Origin: Chloroflexota bacterium
GTDB taxonomy: Bacteria; Chloroflexota; Dehalococcoidia; Lucifugimonadales; GCA-2722455
Direction: 5' to 3'
DNA: 64,000 bases
Assembly: GCA_002722455.1 (NCBI GenBank)
Contig: PBMB01000025.1
Span: forward strand, 1-64,000
How positions within the stretch are numbered: position 1 is the first letter of the stretch; the number at the start of each line of letters is the position of its first letter. The notes beneath the pieces were generated by a model. The model made no database searches. It saw nothing but the letters and a program-made list of their open reading frames with translations, and was not told the origin of the DNA. The position numbers and the translations under genes are program-made. Shown here one piece after another: positions 1-8,098 of this stretch.

Positions 1-2885
1 ATACGGACGGAGATGGTCTAACAGACGGAGAAGAAAATAACAATCATGGAACAGATCCAAATAATCCAGATACAGACGGTGACGGGATTAATGACGGTGA
101 AGAAGTTGCTAATGGCACAGATCCAAATGACGAAAGTGATCCAAATGACGGAACAACACCTCCAGAAACAGAAGGTGAATGGTTGAGATTTTTGCAAGCA
201 AATAATAATTTAGAAGGCTATTTGTCTATGGACGAAGTGAACGCTAGTGATGATATTATAGAAATAACATTGTCAGGTCGTAATTACAGTAATTCAGATT
301 TACCAGAAGGTGAAATAGGAATTGATAAGATAAATAGAGCACAATTAAACTTTAACAATTTAACGAACGTAAATTTTTTATCTTCAACAGATATTACAAA
401 TATATCTTTAAGAGAAAATCAAATAAATGATTTGTCTGGACTTAAGAGTGATTATTTTAGTAGTTTAAACTTGGAAAAGAATAACATCACTGATTTAAAC
501 ATTCTGCCTGATATAAGAGAAGTTTACAGATTATATTTAAAAGACAATAATTTTAATTCATTAGGTAAATTAATAAATTTAGAAAAAGGGACAAGGGTTG
601 ATATTGGTATGAATATAGAAGATTTATACGAATATAACAATAAATTGGACTTAAGCACAAATTTCTGTAAAGGTGTTTCAAATAGAGATATAAATATCTA
701 TAATAATTATGTAAAACAATCAGCGATATTTCTTTGTGATATAAACGATGACTGGATAATATTTTTAAATGGTTACAATGCTAATCCTCAAGGCTATTTG
801 GAAGTGTCGGAGATGAATCCTTCTACAACTATCAATTTAAACAATAAAAATCTTAATGATTTAGATATGCCAAAAATACCACTTAAAGTAAAAGAGTTAC
901 AAAGTATTAATTTAGAAAACAATAATTTAACACATTTAGATTTTATGACAGAAGTAGAAAAATTTAGATCTTCAAGCACTTTATATGGATTATCAACATT
1001 AGGTAATCCAATAGCTGATATTTCAGGTTTGAGTAATATAAGAGAGGCTGGTTCTCTTAAATTTGATGAAGACGCTACATTTACTGATTTAACAAGTTTA
1101 TATAATTTTGAAAAAGGAAATATTTATTTAAATAGAGATTTGTCAGTATTTGAAGAAGCAATAAACAGATTGGATTTTAGCACACCAATATGTCAAGGAA
1201 TGTCTAATTCTGAAGTAAGGATTGTACATAAAGGAACAAAATCAGATTTAAGTATTTGCACAACAGGTGACGAATGGATGGACTTTTTCCACGATTTGGA
1301 TTTATTAGCAAATAAAGAAATAAGAGAAGAAGTAACGGAAAGTGATAGAATCAATTTATCAAATAAAAACTTAACAAATGATATATTACCTAATTCTTCT
1401 ATGAATATAGAAAAATTAGAAGACATTAACTTATCTAAAAATAATTTAACAAATGTCGATTTCTTATCTGGATTAAAAGAGATTAGAGATACAAGCACTT
1501 CTTATAAATTAAATTTAGAAAACAACAATTTAACAAATATAAATGGTTTATCTAGTTTAGAGAGGGCGGGTGGATTAAGTCTAAGAGGTTCTAATAATAC
1601 TTTTAACGATCTGTTACCACTAAAGAATTTCCAAAAAGGTTATATCTTTTTAAATGGAAAAGTGGAAGATTATATTCAATTTACAACAAAATTCAATATT
1701 GATAATTCCCCAATTTGTGAAGGTATAATAAGTGGAAACGTAAATGTTTCGTTTCCTTCTGGTTCAAATTATGATAAATATTCTTTGTGTGAAACTAATG
1801 ACAAAGTTATAGATTTCTTATTGGTAAACAGTAAAACAGTACTAAGAGTGTCAAAACAGGAAGATATACCAACGAATTACACATTAAAGCTAGATAATAA
1901 AGGTTTGACTGATTCTGATATTCCAGAAGCGTCTGCTTGGAAATTAAATAACATTAGTGGAATTGATCTTAATAAAAATGATCTAACAAATGTTGATTTC
2001 TTGCATTCAATGAAAAGAACAAGCGGAACTTCATATTCAAATGAAATAGACTTGACTGAAAACAATAACTTAACAGACATTTCAGGTTTATCAAATCTAA
2101 AAACTGTAGGTAAAATAGATTTGAATGAAACAGGAGTAACAGATTTATCAAGCTTGGTTAATCTAGAAAAAGGTCTGATCAGTATTAATAAATCAAATAG
2201 TAATAAATTTGTTCAATATACAAATAAATGGGATTATTCAAAATCTATTTGTCAAGGTTTGTTAAGTTCGCCAGTTAAAATTCAAATTATAACAAAAGAC
2301 AAAAACTCTAATGGTGGTTTTGAATTTTGCACTACTGGTGATAAATGGTTAGATCTATTTCATAAAAATGGTAGGCTAAGAAGTTATTCAACAAGTGTTG
2401 ACGACATTCCTGTTAATGTTCAAAATAATCTATCAATAAACATACAATCAAAAGGTTATACGAATGATTATTTTCCAAGTTATGGTTTTCCATTTAAAAA
2501 AGTTTCTAGTATTTATTTGAAAAATAATGCTTTAACAAACGTAGATTTCTTAAATGGATTAGAAAGCATAAATACAGGAACTAATAATTCATACAAACTT
2601 GATTTAACATTTAATCAGATAACAGATATAACAGGTTTATCAACATTAAAACATGCAGTAATAGATTTACGTAATAATGCAGATTTAAATGATTTATCAG
2701 GTTTAGAAAACTTAGAAAAAGGGACGATATATTTTACACAAAATTCAGTATCAGACTTAGTTCAGTCAGTAAATAAATTTGATATAAATACACCATTTTG
2801 TCAAAATATGTCCGAAAAAACAGGGTCAGTAAAAATAATTTTATCAGGTAATTATTACCCAAAAACAGAAGAATTATGTGAATAA
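1..2885 (+). CDS. LRR surface protein with calcium-binding type-3-like repeats (5' partial)
   Basis: The reading frame is open from base 3, so the gene begins before the window; the first TTG-like start at 183 is not real. The first ~60 residues hold Asp/Gly/Asn-rich DxDxDG motifs (TDGDGL, TDGDGIND), as in thrombospondin type-3/bacterial calcium repeats, then a Pro/Glu linker. The rest is five modules of about 175-190 residues, starting near bases 180, 750, 1270, 1800 and 2340. Each opens with a D-x-W/V-x-D-F/L-F/L motif, has SDS22-like leucine-rich segments (LTNVDFL, ITDISGLS, NLEKG) and ends with a conserved Cys pair region (ICQG ... LC). The protein is probably surface-exposed or secreted, binding protein or glycan ligands. 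The N-terminal signal is outside the window, so export is inferred. Confidence 0.85.
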   Translation, partial: TDGDGLTDGEENNNHGTDPNNPDTDGDGINDGEEVANGTDPNDESDPNDGTTPPETEGEWLRFLQANNNLEGYLSMDEVNASDDIIEITLSGRNYSNSDLPEGEIGIDKINRAQLNFNNLTNVNFLSSTDITNISLRENQINDLSGLKSDYFSSLNLEKNNITDLNILPDIREVYRLYLKDNNFNSLGKLINLEKGTRVDIGMNIEDLYEYNNKLDLSTNFCKGVSNRDINIYNNYVKQSAIFLCDINDDWIIFLNGYNANPQGYLEVSEMNPSTTINLNNKNLNDLDMPKIPLKVKELQSINLENNNLTHLDFMTEVEKFRSSSTLYGLSTLGNPIADISGLSNIREAGSLKFDEDATFTDLTSLYNFEKGNIYLNRDLSVFEEAINRLDFSTPICQGMSNSEVRIVHKGTKSDLSICTTGDEWMDFFHDLDLLANKEIREEVTESDRINLSNKNLTNDILPNSSMNIEKLEDINLSKNNLTNVDFLSGLKEIRDTSTSYKLNLENNNLTNINGLSSLERAGGLSLRGSNNTFNDLLPLKNFQKGYIFLNGKVEDYIQFTTKFNIDNSPICEGIISGNVNVSFPSGSNYDKYSLCETNDKVIDFLLVNSKTVLRVSKQEDIPTNYTLKLDNKGLTDSDIPEASAWKLNNISGIDLNKNDLTNVDFLHSMKRTSGTSYSNEIDLTENNNLTDISGLSNLKTVGKIDLNETGVTDLSSLVNLEKGLISINKSNSNKFVQYTNKWDYSKSICQGLLSSPVKIQIITKDKNSNGGFEFCTTGDKWLDLFHKNGRLRSYSTSVDDIPVNVQNNLSINIQSKGYTNDYFPSYGFPFKKVSSIYLKNNALTNVDFLNGLESINTGTNNSYKLDLTFNQITDITGLSTLKHAVIDLRNNADLNDLSGLENLEKGTIYFTQNSVSDLVQSVNKFDINTPFCQNMSEKTGSVKIILSGNYYPKTEELCE

Positions 2886-2896
2886 AATAAAAAATA

Positions 2897-2920
2897 AAAA
2901 GACCTAATCTGGTCTTTTTT
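2897..2920. terminator. Intrinsic terminator after the LRR gene
   Basis: An 8-bp stem (AAAAGACC/GGTCTTTT) with a 6-nt loop is followed by a T-run. It closes the LRR gene; the next promoter overlaps its T-tract. Confidence 0.8.
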
Positions 2921-2938
2921 ATTTTTTTTTGCTATAAT
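2910..2938 (+). promoter_or_regulatory. Extended -10 promoter of the 2975 gene
   Basis: TGC-TATAAT (-10 at 2933-2938) lies 36 bases before the ATG. The -35 region falls in the preceding terminator and is poor, so the TGn extension probably compensates. Confidence 0.6.
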
Positions 2939-2974
2939 TGTACTTTCATACAAAATGTAATCAAGGTATTAAAA

Positions 2975-3247
2975 ATGGGTAAATTAAAGTTTGATTTAAA
3001 TGCAGCACTTAATGGTGCAGAAGTAAGAACAAGAGATGGTCGAAAAGTGACTGAGATTAGGGTCGTTGACGTGACCGCACCTTATTCAGCGTCAAATGTT
3101 GATGAATACGCAGGGGAAGAATATAAACAAGGTCTTCTGGCAGATATTGAAAACAAAAATGGAAAAAGCACATATCCGTTCTATCATTCTGGAGAGTCTC
3201 ATAAATATGGTTTAGAGACGGACGCAGACTTAACAACTGAATTTTAA
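2975..3247 (+). CDS. Small hypothetical protein, phage/plasmid type
   Basis: A 90-residue soluble protein of unknown function. The N-terminal part (FDLNAALNGAEVRTRDGRKV) resembles a short motif recurrent in uncharacterised proteins of phages and integrated elements, usually read as F-D-L-x-x-A-L-x-G-x-x-V-x-T-R-D-G-R-x-V. That resemblance is from memory, not a search. The SD AAGGT sits 7 bases before ATG. It is monocistronic: its own extended -10 promoter upstream, a strong bidirectional terminator downstream. Confidence 0.75.
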   Translation: MGKLKFDLNAALNGAEVRTRDGRKVTEIRVVDVTAPYSASNVDEYAGEEYKQGLLADIENKNGKSTYPFYHSGESHKYGLETDADLTTEF

Positions 3248-3260
3248 AAACAAAGCAAAA

Positions 3261-3287
3261 AAAAGACCAGTCGTTGACTGGTCTTTT
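3261..3287. terminator. Bidirectional terminator between convergent genes
   Basis: A perfect 12-bp stem, AAAAGACCAGTC/GACTGGTCTTTT with loop GTT, has T-runs in both directions. It serves the 2975 gene and the convergent 3301 gene. Confidence 0.9.
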
Positions 3288-3300
3288 TCTTGTTGTTTGA

Positions 3301-3654
3301 TTAAGAAATTTCTTTTCTCTTTTCTTGAATATTTTCCCATTCTTTCTCAAAGCTTTTCAAGAAAGCATTGATCGTATCAAGATTCTTTTTACTGAATATA
3401 TTGGCTTCGTTTAGGCTAAGAGAAGGTTTGTAAGAAATAAGTGCTACCTCTGTAGAACGAATAATAGCGTTTAAATGCTCTTTGCTTGTTCGGCAATTTG
3501 TCATGCTGTTACGTAGAGCGTCAGTGATATCCCAACGAATTTGAAATTTGTCTTCTTCACTATAAACGTCAGGAAGCTCTAGATCGAGAGGTTCTTGCGT
3601 CATAAAGGTTGCAGAATAAGCAATGGAAGCAGAAACATTTAAGATTGTATGCAT
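3301..3654 (-). CDS. Hypothetical protein, coupled to the 3639 gene
   Basis: A 117-residue protein with no recognised family. Its C-terminal half is charged and likely helical (NAFLKSFEKEWENIQEKRKE). The start lies inside the end of the upstream gene, a 16-base overlap, with SD AGAGGA embedded in that gene's last codons. This implies translational coupling, so the two products probably act together or need fixed stoichiometry. Confidence 0.7.
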   Translation of the reverse strand: MHTILNVSASIAYSATFMTQEPLDLELPDVYSEEDKFQIRWDITDALRNSMTNCRTSKEHLNAIIRSTEVALISYKPSLSLNEANIFSKKNLDTINAFLKSFEKEWENIQEKRKEIS

Positions 3655-4001
3655 TTAATATCCTCTTTTTTAATATTAATTTGAGCGTCAACTACAGATT
3701 TACGATATTCGTTGTCAGTATCTCGACAACCGTGTTCTACAAAACGAATACGTTCTAGTAAGGTTTCAACACTGTAGCCTTGTTTGTAAAGGTAATAACC
3801 AACAATCCAAATGCCTTGTGTAGAGATACCTGATTGCGTATTAGAAAGATCTATGATAAAAGGTTCGTCATTCTTTTCCAATTCTGGAATAATGACATCA
3901 TCACAAAATTGTTCTGCTGAATTAACACCTTCATGTTTATAATACCAAAAGACTTCGTGTTCCCATGCTTTGCTAACATCAATAGTTTTTATAATTGCCA
4001 T
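3639..4001 (-). CDS. Hypothetical protein, possibly STAS-like (DUF4325-type)
   Basis: 120 residues. The middle (FIIDLSNTQSGISTQGIWI, then a hydrophobic helix) has the beta-strand/Ser-turn/helix look of STAS-like domains, where a conserved Asp and Ser region binds a partner. This is weak pattern similarity only. It is the first gene of a two-gene unit with the 3301 gene. The promoter is TTGATT-17-TATAAT at 4034-4062. The SD is weak. Confidence 0.65.
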   Translation of the reverse strand: MAIIKTIDVSKAWEHEVFWYYKHEGVNSAEQFCDDVIIPELEKNDEPFIIDLSNTQSGISTQGIWIVGYYLYKQGYSVETLLERIRFVEHGCRDTDNEYRKSVVDAQINIKKEDIKCIQS

Positions 4002-4033
4002 AGTTTTTAATCACTTTGTAATAGAATGAATAA

Positions 4034-4062
4034 ATTATACTAAGTAAAGATTCTTAAATCAA
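4034..4062 (-). promoter_or_regulatory. Sigma70 promoter of the 4001-3301 operon
   Basis: On the minus strand, TTGATT, a 17-bp spacer and a perfect TATAAT lie 33 bases upstream of the first gene's start codon. Confidence 0.75.
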
Positions 4063-4159
4063 TGTTTTTTTTGTATGTGTGTTGAATGATAAACAAAGAG
4101 AAGCCCAACACAACTAAGCCATATAAGTGAAAGTGTAGAGAAAAAACATAAATTCATTA

Positions 4160-4188
4160 TTGCCAAAAAAGTTTGATTTTGATATAAT
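4160..4188 (+). promoter_or_regulatory. Sigma70 promoter of the 4221 gene
   Basis: TTGCCA, 17 bp, TATAAT; the -10 ends 32 bases before the ATG. Confidence 0.75.
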
Positions 4189-4220
4189 TTAAGGAATTAA
4201 AAAATATTAAGAGAGTGCTT

Positions 4221-4568
4221 ATGTCTACTGAAATATGTAATGCTGAAATTAAGATTGCTTTGCTAGAAGCAAGTGCAAACCTAGATACAAGTTATGATTA
4301 CAGTCATGTAATTATATATTCAAAAGAAGATTCGGAAGACTCAATAGCATTTGAAAGAACTAAAATCTATGCACCGTATCACCCTTATGGTTATGTAGAG
4401 GACGAAGAAGAAATCGAAGAAAGACAAGAGAACGAAAAGAAACTTGATATCGCAATTGAAAAGATTAAGTCGTCTTTATCAAAAAACAATTGTGCTCTTA
4501 TGTCGAGTTATGACTATAGTCATGTAATAATTTTTGATTCATTTGGTAATTCAAAACCATTAAACTAA
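4221..4568 (+). CDS. Small acidic hypothetical protein with a duplicated SYDYSHVII motif
   Basis: I chose ATG at 4221 (SD AGAG 7 bases upstream) over an in-frame GTG at 4215. The 115-residue product is acidic. It contains the same nonapeptide twice, SYDYSHVII near residues 25 and 93, each starting a likely beta-strand, separated by a Glu-rich helical segment. This looks like an internal duplication of a short domain. No family is recognised. The 4581 gene follows after 12 bases and probably shares the transcript. Confidence 0.75.
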   Translation: MSTEICNAEIKIALLEASANLDTSYDYSHVIIYSKEDSEDSIAFERTKIYAPYHPYGYVEDEEEIEERQENEKKLDIAIEKIKSSLSKNNCALMSSYDYSHVIIFDSFGNSKPLN

Positions 4569-4580
4569 AAGGTTAAAAAA

Positions 4581-4898
4581 ATGGCACTAAAATCATTAGA
4601 TAAAATGACAGATTTTGAAAAAAATAAAGAGTTAATGATTCTTGACGGGTATGAAGAAAGATACTTGGAAAAAAACCCTCAAAACGTAGAAGATTATTTT
4701 TCCGATTACAATTTAATGATGCCATTATCAGGAAAAGAAAATATTAACTTGAATGTTCTGGAAGATGAAAAAGGTAAATACTTCAGTGCAACAGTATCAA
4801 CGATGCAAGACGCAGAGTATTCAAATATCTGTATTACAGATTCAGAAGATATGCTAAGAGCGATTGGTAATTGTATTTTAAAAAAACAACGTATTTAA
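4581..4898 (+). CDS. Hypothetical protein
   Basis: A 105-residue acidic soluble protein of unknown function. It has SD AAGG before the ATG and lies 12 bases behind the 4221 gene, so it is the second gene of a two-gene operon. A GC-containing hairpin with an 8-T run (4912-4938) ends the unit. Confidence 0.75.
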   Translation: MALKSLDKMTDFEKNKELMILDGYEERYLEKNPQNVEDYFSDYNLMMPLSGKENINLNVLEDEKGKYFSATVSTMQDAEYSNICITDSEDMLRAIGNCILKKQRI

Positions 4899-4909
4899 AT
4901 GTTGAAAAA

Positions 4910-5089
4910 TTAGCCGACTTCATTGTTGGCTTTTTTTTGCTTTTCTTTTTGGTCAAGTGAGTATAAAACAAAACTAGACGTTAAAAGCATAGACAAGCAA
5001 AATGAAAAAAGCTTAAAGTCTAAATTCGCCAGTCCTATAACTGAACCAAAAAAACCAATTATAATCAACTGAAGTAGCATAACTATCAT
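4910..5089 (-). CDS. Small two-helix membrane protein (59 aa)
   Basis: This short gene is easily missed. Reading minus from ATG at 5089 gives 59 codons to TAA. The product has two hydrophobic segments (about residues 2-20, with LLQLIIIGFFGSVIG, and 26-45, with FCLSMLLTSSFVLY) and a Lys/Gln/Glu-rich tail, which fits a small inner-membrane protein. SD AAGGGG sits 5 bases before the ATG. A near-consensus promoter TTGACC-17-TATAAT (5116-5144) precedes it. Function is unknown; small two-helix proteins are often toxins, regulators or channel accessories. Confidence 0.7.
   Translation of the reverse strand: MIVMLLQLIIIGFFGSVIGLANLDFKLFSFCLSMLLTSSFVLYSLDQKEKQKKANNEVG
4912..4938 (+). terminator. Intrinsic terminator of the 4221-4581 operon
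   Basis: A 7-bp stem AGCCGAC/GTTGGCT (one G.U pair) is followed by eight T. The hairpin also forms the last codons of the opposing small gene at 4910-5089. Confidence 0.75.
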
Positions 5090-5115
5090 AACAACCCCTT
5101 AACATTATACATACA

Positions 5116-5144
5116 ATTATATCAAAAATAACAAACGTGGTCAA
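5116..5144 (-). promoter_or_regulatory. Near-consensus promoter of the small membrane protein gene
   Basis: On the minus strand, TTGACC, exactly 17 bp, TATAAT. It is among the best sigma70 matches in the window and is divergent from the 5160-5188 promoter, with 16 bases between their -35 boxes. Confidence 0.8.
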
Positions 5145-5159
5145 TACAGCAATACATTG

Positions 5160-5188
5160 TTGTTTTTGAAGTGTGATTTTGCTATAAT
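5160..5188 (+). promoter_or_regulatory. Promoter of the AAA-ATPase unit
   Basis: TTGTTT, 17 bp ending in TGC (extended -10), TATAAT at 5183-5188; 27 bases to the ATG at 5216. Confidence 0.8.
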
Positions 5189-5215
5189 TAGTCAAACCCT
5201 AAAGAAAGGTATAAA

Positions 5216-5731
5216 ATGTTTGATATTAAAAAAGAATCTGAAAAAACTCAATTCAAAATTGATCTTTTAAAAGAACTGAAAGAAGATCCAATGTTTCGTA
5301 AAATGTTAGTTAATACGTTACTATGTGAGTTAGAAGATTCACTGAAAGTAACAGATGTTAAAGAACGTGAATATTGGGTTAATTTCAAAAGTGTTGAAGG
5401 GTTGAAAGAAAGTTATGAACAGGCTTTAAATGATTCTATTGAAAGAGAAGTAGAAAAAATCAAAAACACCACAACGCTTAATCCATTGACTGATTTAGAA
5501 GAAGAAATCATTAGAAATGGAATGAGAAAACTGGTAAAAGAAATAACTAATTGGATCAGTAGAAAAGAAAAAGTTGATTTAAATCTAAATTTAATTGAAA
5601 AACTTCAACTGATTCAAGGGCAGTTGGAAAGAATGTCAGGTAATATTTCTTCAAACAGAATGTTTAATGAAGTGGGTTACTCCATTGAAGACGATTTTGA
5701 TAAGGCAATAAGTAAAATTAAAAATGATTAA
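5216..5731 (+). CDS. Hypothetical helical protein, partner of the AAA ATPase
   Basis: A 171-residue, strongly charged, probably all-helical soluble protein with no recognised family. Its last 8 bases overlap the start of the AAA ATPase gene, so the two are translated from one mRNA and coupled. The pair is flanked by its own promoter (5160-5188) and a strong terminator (6822-6852), making a self-contained two-gene module. The arrangement fits a regulatory or sensor subunit for the ATPase, which is inference. Confidence 0.75.
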   Translation: MFDIKKESEKTQFKIDLLKELKEDPMFRKMLVNTLLCELEDSLKVTDVKEREYWVNFKSVEGLKESYEQALNDSIEREVEKIKNTTTLNPLTDLEEEIIRNGMRKLVKEITNWISRKEKVDLNLNLIEKLQLIQGQLERMSGNISSNRMFNEVGYSIEDDFDKAISKIKND

Positions 5732-6803
5732 AAGTATTAAATTTAAAAAAATGAGAGGTCACGACCTCTCATACATTTCGGAACTTCCTGCGTTAGAAGA
5801 ACTTGGCGAGATTGAATTTAAGCCAGGGATCAATATTATCATAGGTCCTAACGGTTCAGGTAAAACAGCAATTTTAAAAGCATTAGGGACAATGTTCGCA
5901 GCGAAACAATACGGTGAAAGTTGTCTGTCTATGGATTATTTAATGGATTTTGTACATAGAAAAGAAGAAGGACGATTTGATTTTCCTTTTGAAGTGCTTC
6001 ATGACGGTCAAGCCGTTCTTTATGCAGATCCAGATAGACAACTTGGTTTCTCTCACGGAGAAGTTGATAGAGAATGTGAAATTGGTGGCTTGCAAGAATT
6101 ACTTAGTATGAATAAAGAGTCGTCGGGTCAACGATCTAGTCGTCGTGTTAATCCGTTCTTTAATATTTTACTTGGTAAAGCAGAAAAGCCACAAGGTTTA
6201 GGTGCAGTATTTAAACCAGAAGAAATAAACGAAACTTACAGAAAAGCCATTGGCGGTTATGTAGAGAATGTATTCACAGGTAAATTACCTAAAACCCAAA
6301 TGACTGTTTTAATGGATGAAGTAGAAAAATCACTTTCATTAATGAATCAAGTAATACTTTGGCAAAAAATAATGAAAGATGAAAACGTTCGTAAGAACTT
6401 TCAAATTATTATGGTTTCTCATAGTAGTGAAGCTATCGACATTGAGGGTGCAAACTATATAGAGCTAAAAAAAGGCTACTTAGAAGGTTCTAGAAAAGTA
6501 AAAGCAGGGGAATTGTCAATTGAAGAAGCGATTGAATTAGAAAGAAACATAAAGAAAAAATTAACCAAAGAAGAAGACGAACTTTTAATTAAGCTTGAAA
6601 GTGAATCCAGTTTAGACGGTAATGAAGAAATAGATAATTCTAAAGAAATTCAACATTTGATTGATATTGGCTATATCGATGTATGGACAAAAGAATCGGA
6701 AGACAAAACAATGAATCTTTTGGATGCAATGGATACAAACATTTTAAATGTTTACACATTATCGGAAAAAGGCTCTCAATACTTAAATATGTATAAAGAT
6801 TAA
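5724..6803 (+). CDS. AAA/ABC-type ATPase (AAA_21-like)
   Basis: 359 residues. The Walker A is GPNGSGKT near residue 42, just after a beta-strand (INIII). The Walker B is TVLMDEVEKSL near residue 190, with the catalytic Glu. An H-switch, IIMVSHSSEAI, follows near residue 230. This is the layout of single-domain SMC/ABC-like AAA_21 ATPases, as found in OLD-like, RecF-like and defence ATPases. There is no long coiled-coil insert and no TOPRIM domain. The C-terminal ~120 residues are acidic and unrecognised. The N-terminus (KSIKFKKMRGH) is the usual first strand. Likely role: ATP-driven sensing or remodelling with the coupled 5216 product. Confidence 0.85.
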   Translation: MIKSIKFKKMRGHDLSYISELPALEELGEIEFKPGINIIIGPNGSGKTAILKALGTMFAAKQYGESCLSMDYLMDFVHRKEEGRFDFPFEVLHDGQAVLYADPDRQLGFSHGEVDRECEIGGLQELLSMNKESSGQRSSRRVNPFFNILLGKAEKPQGLGAVFKPEEINETYRKAIGGYVENVFTGKLPKTQMTVLMDEVEKSLSLMNQVILWQKIMKDENVRKNFQIIMVSHSSEAIDIEGANYIELKKGYLEGSRKVKAGELSIEEAIELERNIKKKLTKEEDELLIKLESESSLDGNEEIDNSKEIQHLIDIGYIDVWTKESEDKTMNLLDAMDTNILNVYTLSEKGSQYLNMYKD

Positions 6804-6821
6804 TTCTTATATTAAAAAAAC

Positions 6822-6852
6822 AAAAACCATAGTCTACGCTATGGTTTTTTTT
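6822..6852. terminator. Bidirectional terminator
   Basis: An 11-bp stem AAAAACCATAG/CTATGGTTTTT with a 6-nt loop and T-runs on both strands separates the ATPase unit from the convergent msrAB. Confidence 0.85.
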
Positions 6853-6855
6853 GTG

Positions 6856-7917
6856 TTAATTAAATAAATATGTGTATTCGCTGTATCCTTCTTTTTCCAA
6901 GTTTTCTTTTGGAATAAATCTCATTGACGCAGAGTTCATGCAGTATCTTAGACCAGTAGGGGCAGGACCGTCTTTAAAAACGTGACCCAAATGACTATCA
7001 GCAAACTTACTTCTAACCTCAGTTCTTGTATGGAAAAGGGTGTTGTCTTCGTGTAGAGTTATGTATCCTTTGTTGATTGGTTTAGTAAAAGAAGGCCATC
7101 CCGTTCCTGATTTATATTTATCAGTGGAGGAAAACAAAGGTTCACCAGAAACAATATCAACATAAATCCCTTCTTTTTTGTTATCCCAATATTTATTATC
7201 AAATGGTTTTTCTGTTCCATCTTTCTGGGTTACATAATATTGAACCTTACTCAACTTGTTTTTTATTTCATCGTCAGAGGGTCTTGCATAAGATTTTACA
7301 TTTTTAGATTTAATTAAATCTTTAAGGGTAAGTAAATTATCTCCTAATACCTCTTCAATATATTGATCACGCCCAGAACGGTAACGATAATAAGAATATT
7401 TTATTTTACTTTTTTTATAATAATCTTGATGATATTCTTCTGCAGGATAAAACTTTTTATAGGGAATTAGTTCAATAGCTATTGGTTTTGGATATATTCT
7501 TGCATCATCAATTTCTTTTAAAAATAACTCTGCTTGTTCTTTTTGTGTTTGGTTATGGTAGAAAATTGCAGGACGATAATGTTTACCTCTATCAACAAAA
7601 GAACCGTTAGGATCAGTCGGGTCAATATGTCTAATAAAATAATCTAAAATATCTGTGTATGAATGAACACTGTTGTCAAAGTTAAATTGAATAGATTCGA
7701 TATGCCCAGTTGTTCCAGAAGAAACTTGTTCATAAGTGGGGTTAGGAACATTGCCACCAGAATAACCAGAAATAACATCACCAACACTGTTTAATTTTTC
7801 CATGTCAGACTCAGTACACCAAAAACAACCTCCTGCTAGTGTGGCAATTTCTTGTGCGCCAAAAACATTAAACGAGGCAATTGTTGATAATAATAATAGG
7901 GGTGTATTTTTTTTCAT
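6856..7917 (-). CDS. msrAB: Exported MsrA-MsrB peptide-methionine sulfoxide reductase fusion
   Basis: 353 residues. A signal peptide (about residues 1-20, ending FNVFGA) is followed by MsrA with the catalytic GCFWC near residue 30 and the YSGG and PTYEQV signatures. After a linker comes MsrB (about 210-345) with [15 protein letters not shown] and the catalytic Cys in [11 protein letters not shown]. It reduces both S and R diastereomers of methionine sulfoxide in envelope proteins. The zinc-binding Cys pairs of many MsrB enzymes are absent ([18 protein letters not shown]), as in zinc-less MsrB forms. SD AAGGAG precedes it. It is monocistronic; electrons would come from a host thioredoxin-like partner. 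Confidence 0.93.
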   Translation of the reverse strand: MKKNTPLLLLSTIASFNVFGAQEIATLAGGCFWCTESDMEKLNSVGDVISGYSGGNVPNPTYEQVSSGTTGHIESIQFNFDNSVHSYTDILDYFIRHIDPTDPNGSFVDRGKHYRPAIFYHNQTQKEQAELFLKEIDDARIYPKPIAIELIPYKKFYPAEEYHQDYYKKSKIKYSYYRYRSGRDQYIEEVLGDNLLTLKDLIKSKNVKSYARPSDDEIKNKLSKVQYYVTQKDGTEKPFDNKYWDNKKEGIYVDIVSGEPLFSSTDKYKSGTGWPSFTKPINKGYITLHEDNTLFHTRTEVRSKFADSHLGHVFKDGPAPTGLRYCMNSASMRFIPKENLEKEGYSEYTYLFN

Positions 7918-8000
7918 TTATAATTCTCCTTATAGTTTGTTAAAATAATTGACCAGTAAACAAATTAAAAAATTACAAAGAAAATATTTTTTTTTCATTC

Positions 8001-8063
8001 TTGTTAATAATTTTATTTATTGTATAATGATATATATATAAAATACAATGCGATATGTATTTT
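8001..8063 (+). promoter_or_regulatory. Promoter with downstream inverted repeat (candidate operator)
   Basis: TTGTTA, 16 bp, TATAAT (8023-8028) are followed by an alternating TA tract. A perfect 8-bp inverted repeat, AAAATACA (8040-8047) and TGTATTTT (8056-8063), covers about +5 to +28. Its placement suggests a repressor site for the 8099 gene. Confidence 0.5.
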
Positions 8064-8098
8064 ACATATAAAGGACTGTTAAGGATAAAGGATAAAAA

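Noticed and set aside
183-185. TTG start of the LRR gene
   Set aside because: The frame is open upstream to base 3 with calcium-type repeats, so the real start lies outside the window.
5013-5195. 60-codon minus frame overlapping 5089
   Set aside because: It is out of frame with the well-signalled 4910-5089 gene and spans its promoter, with no SD.
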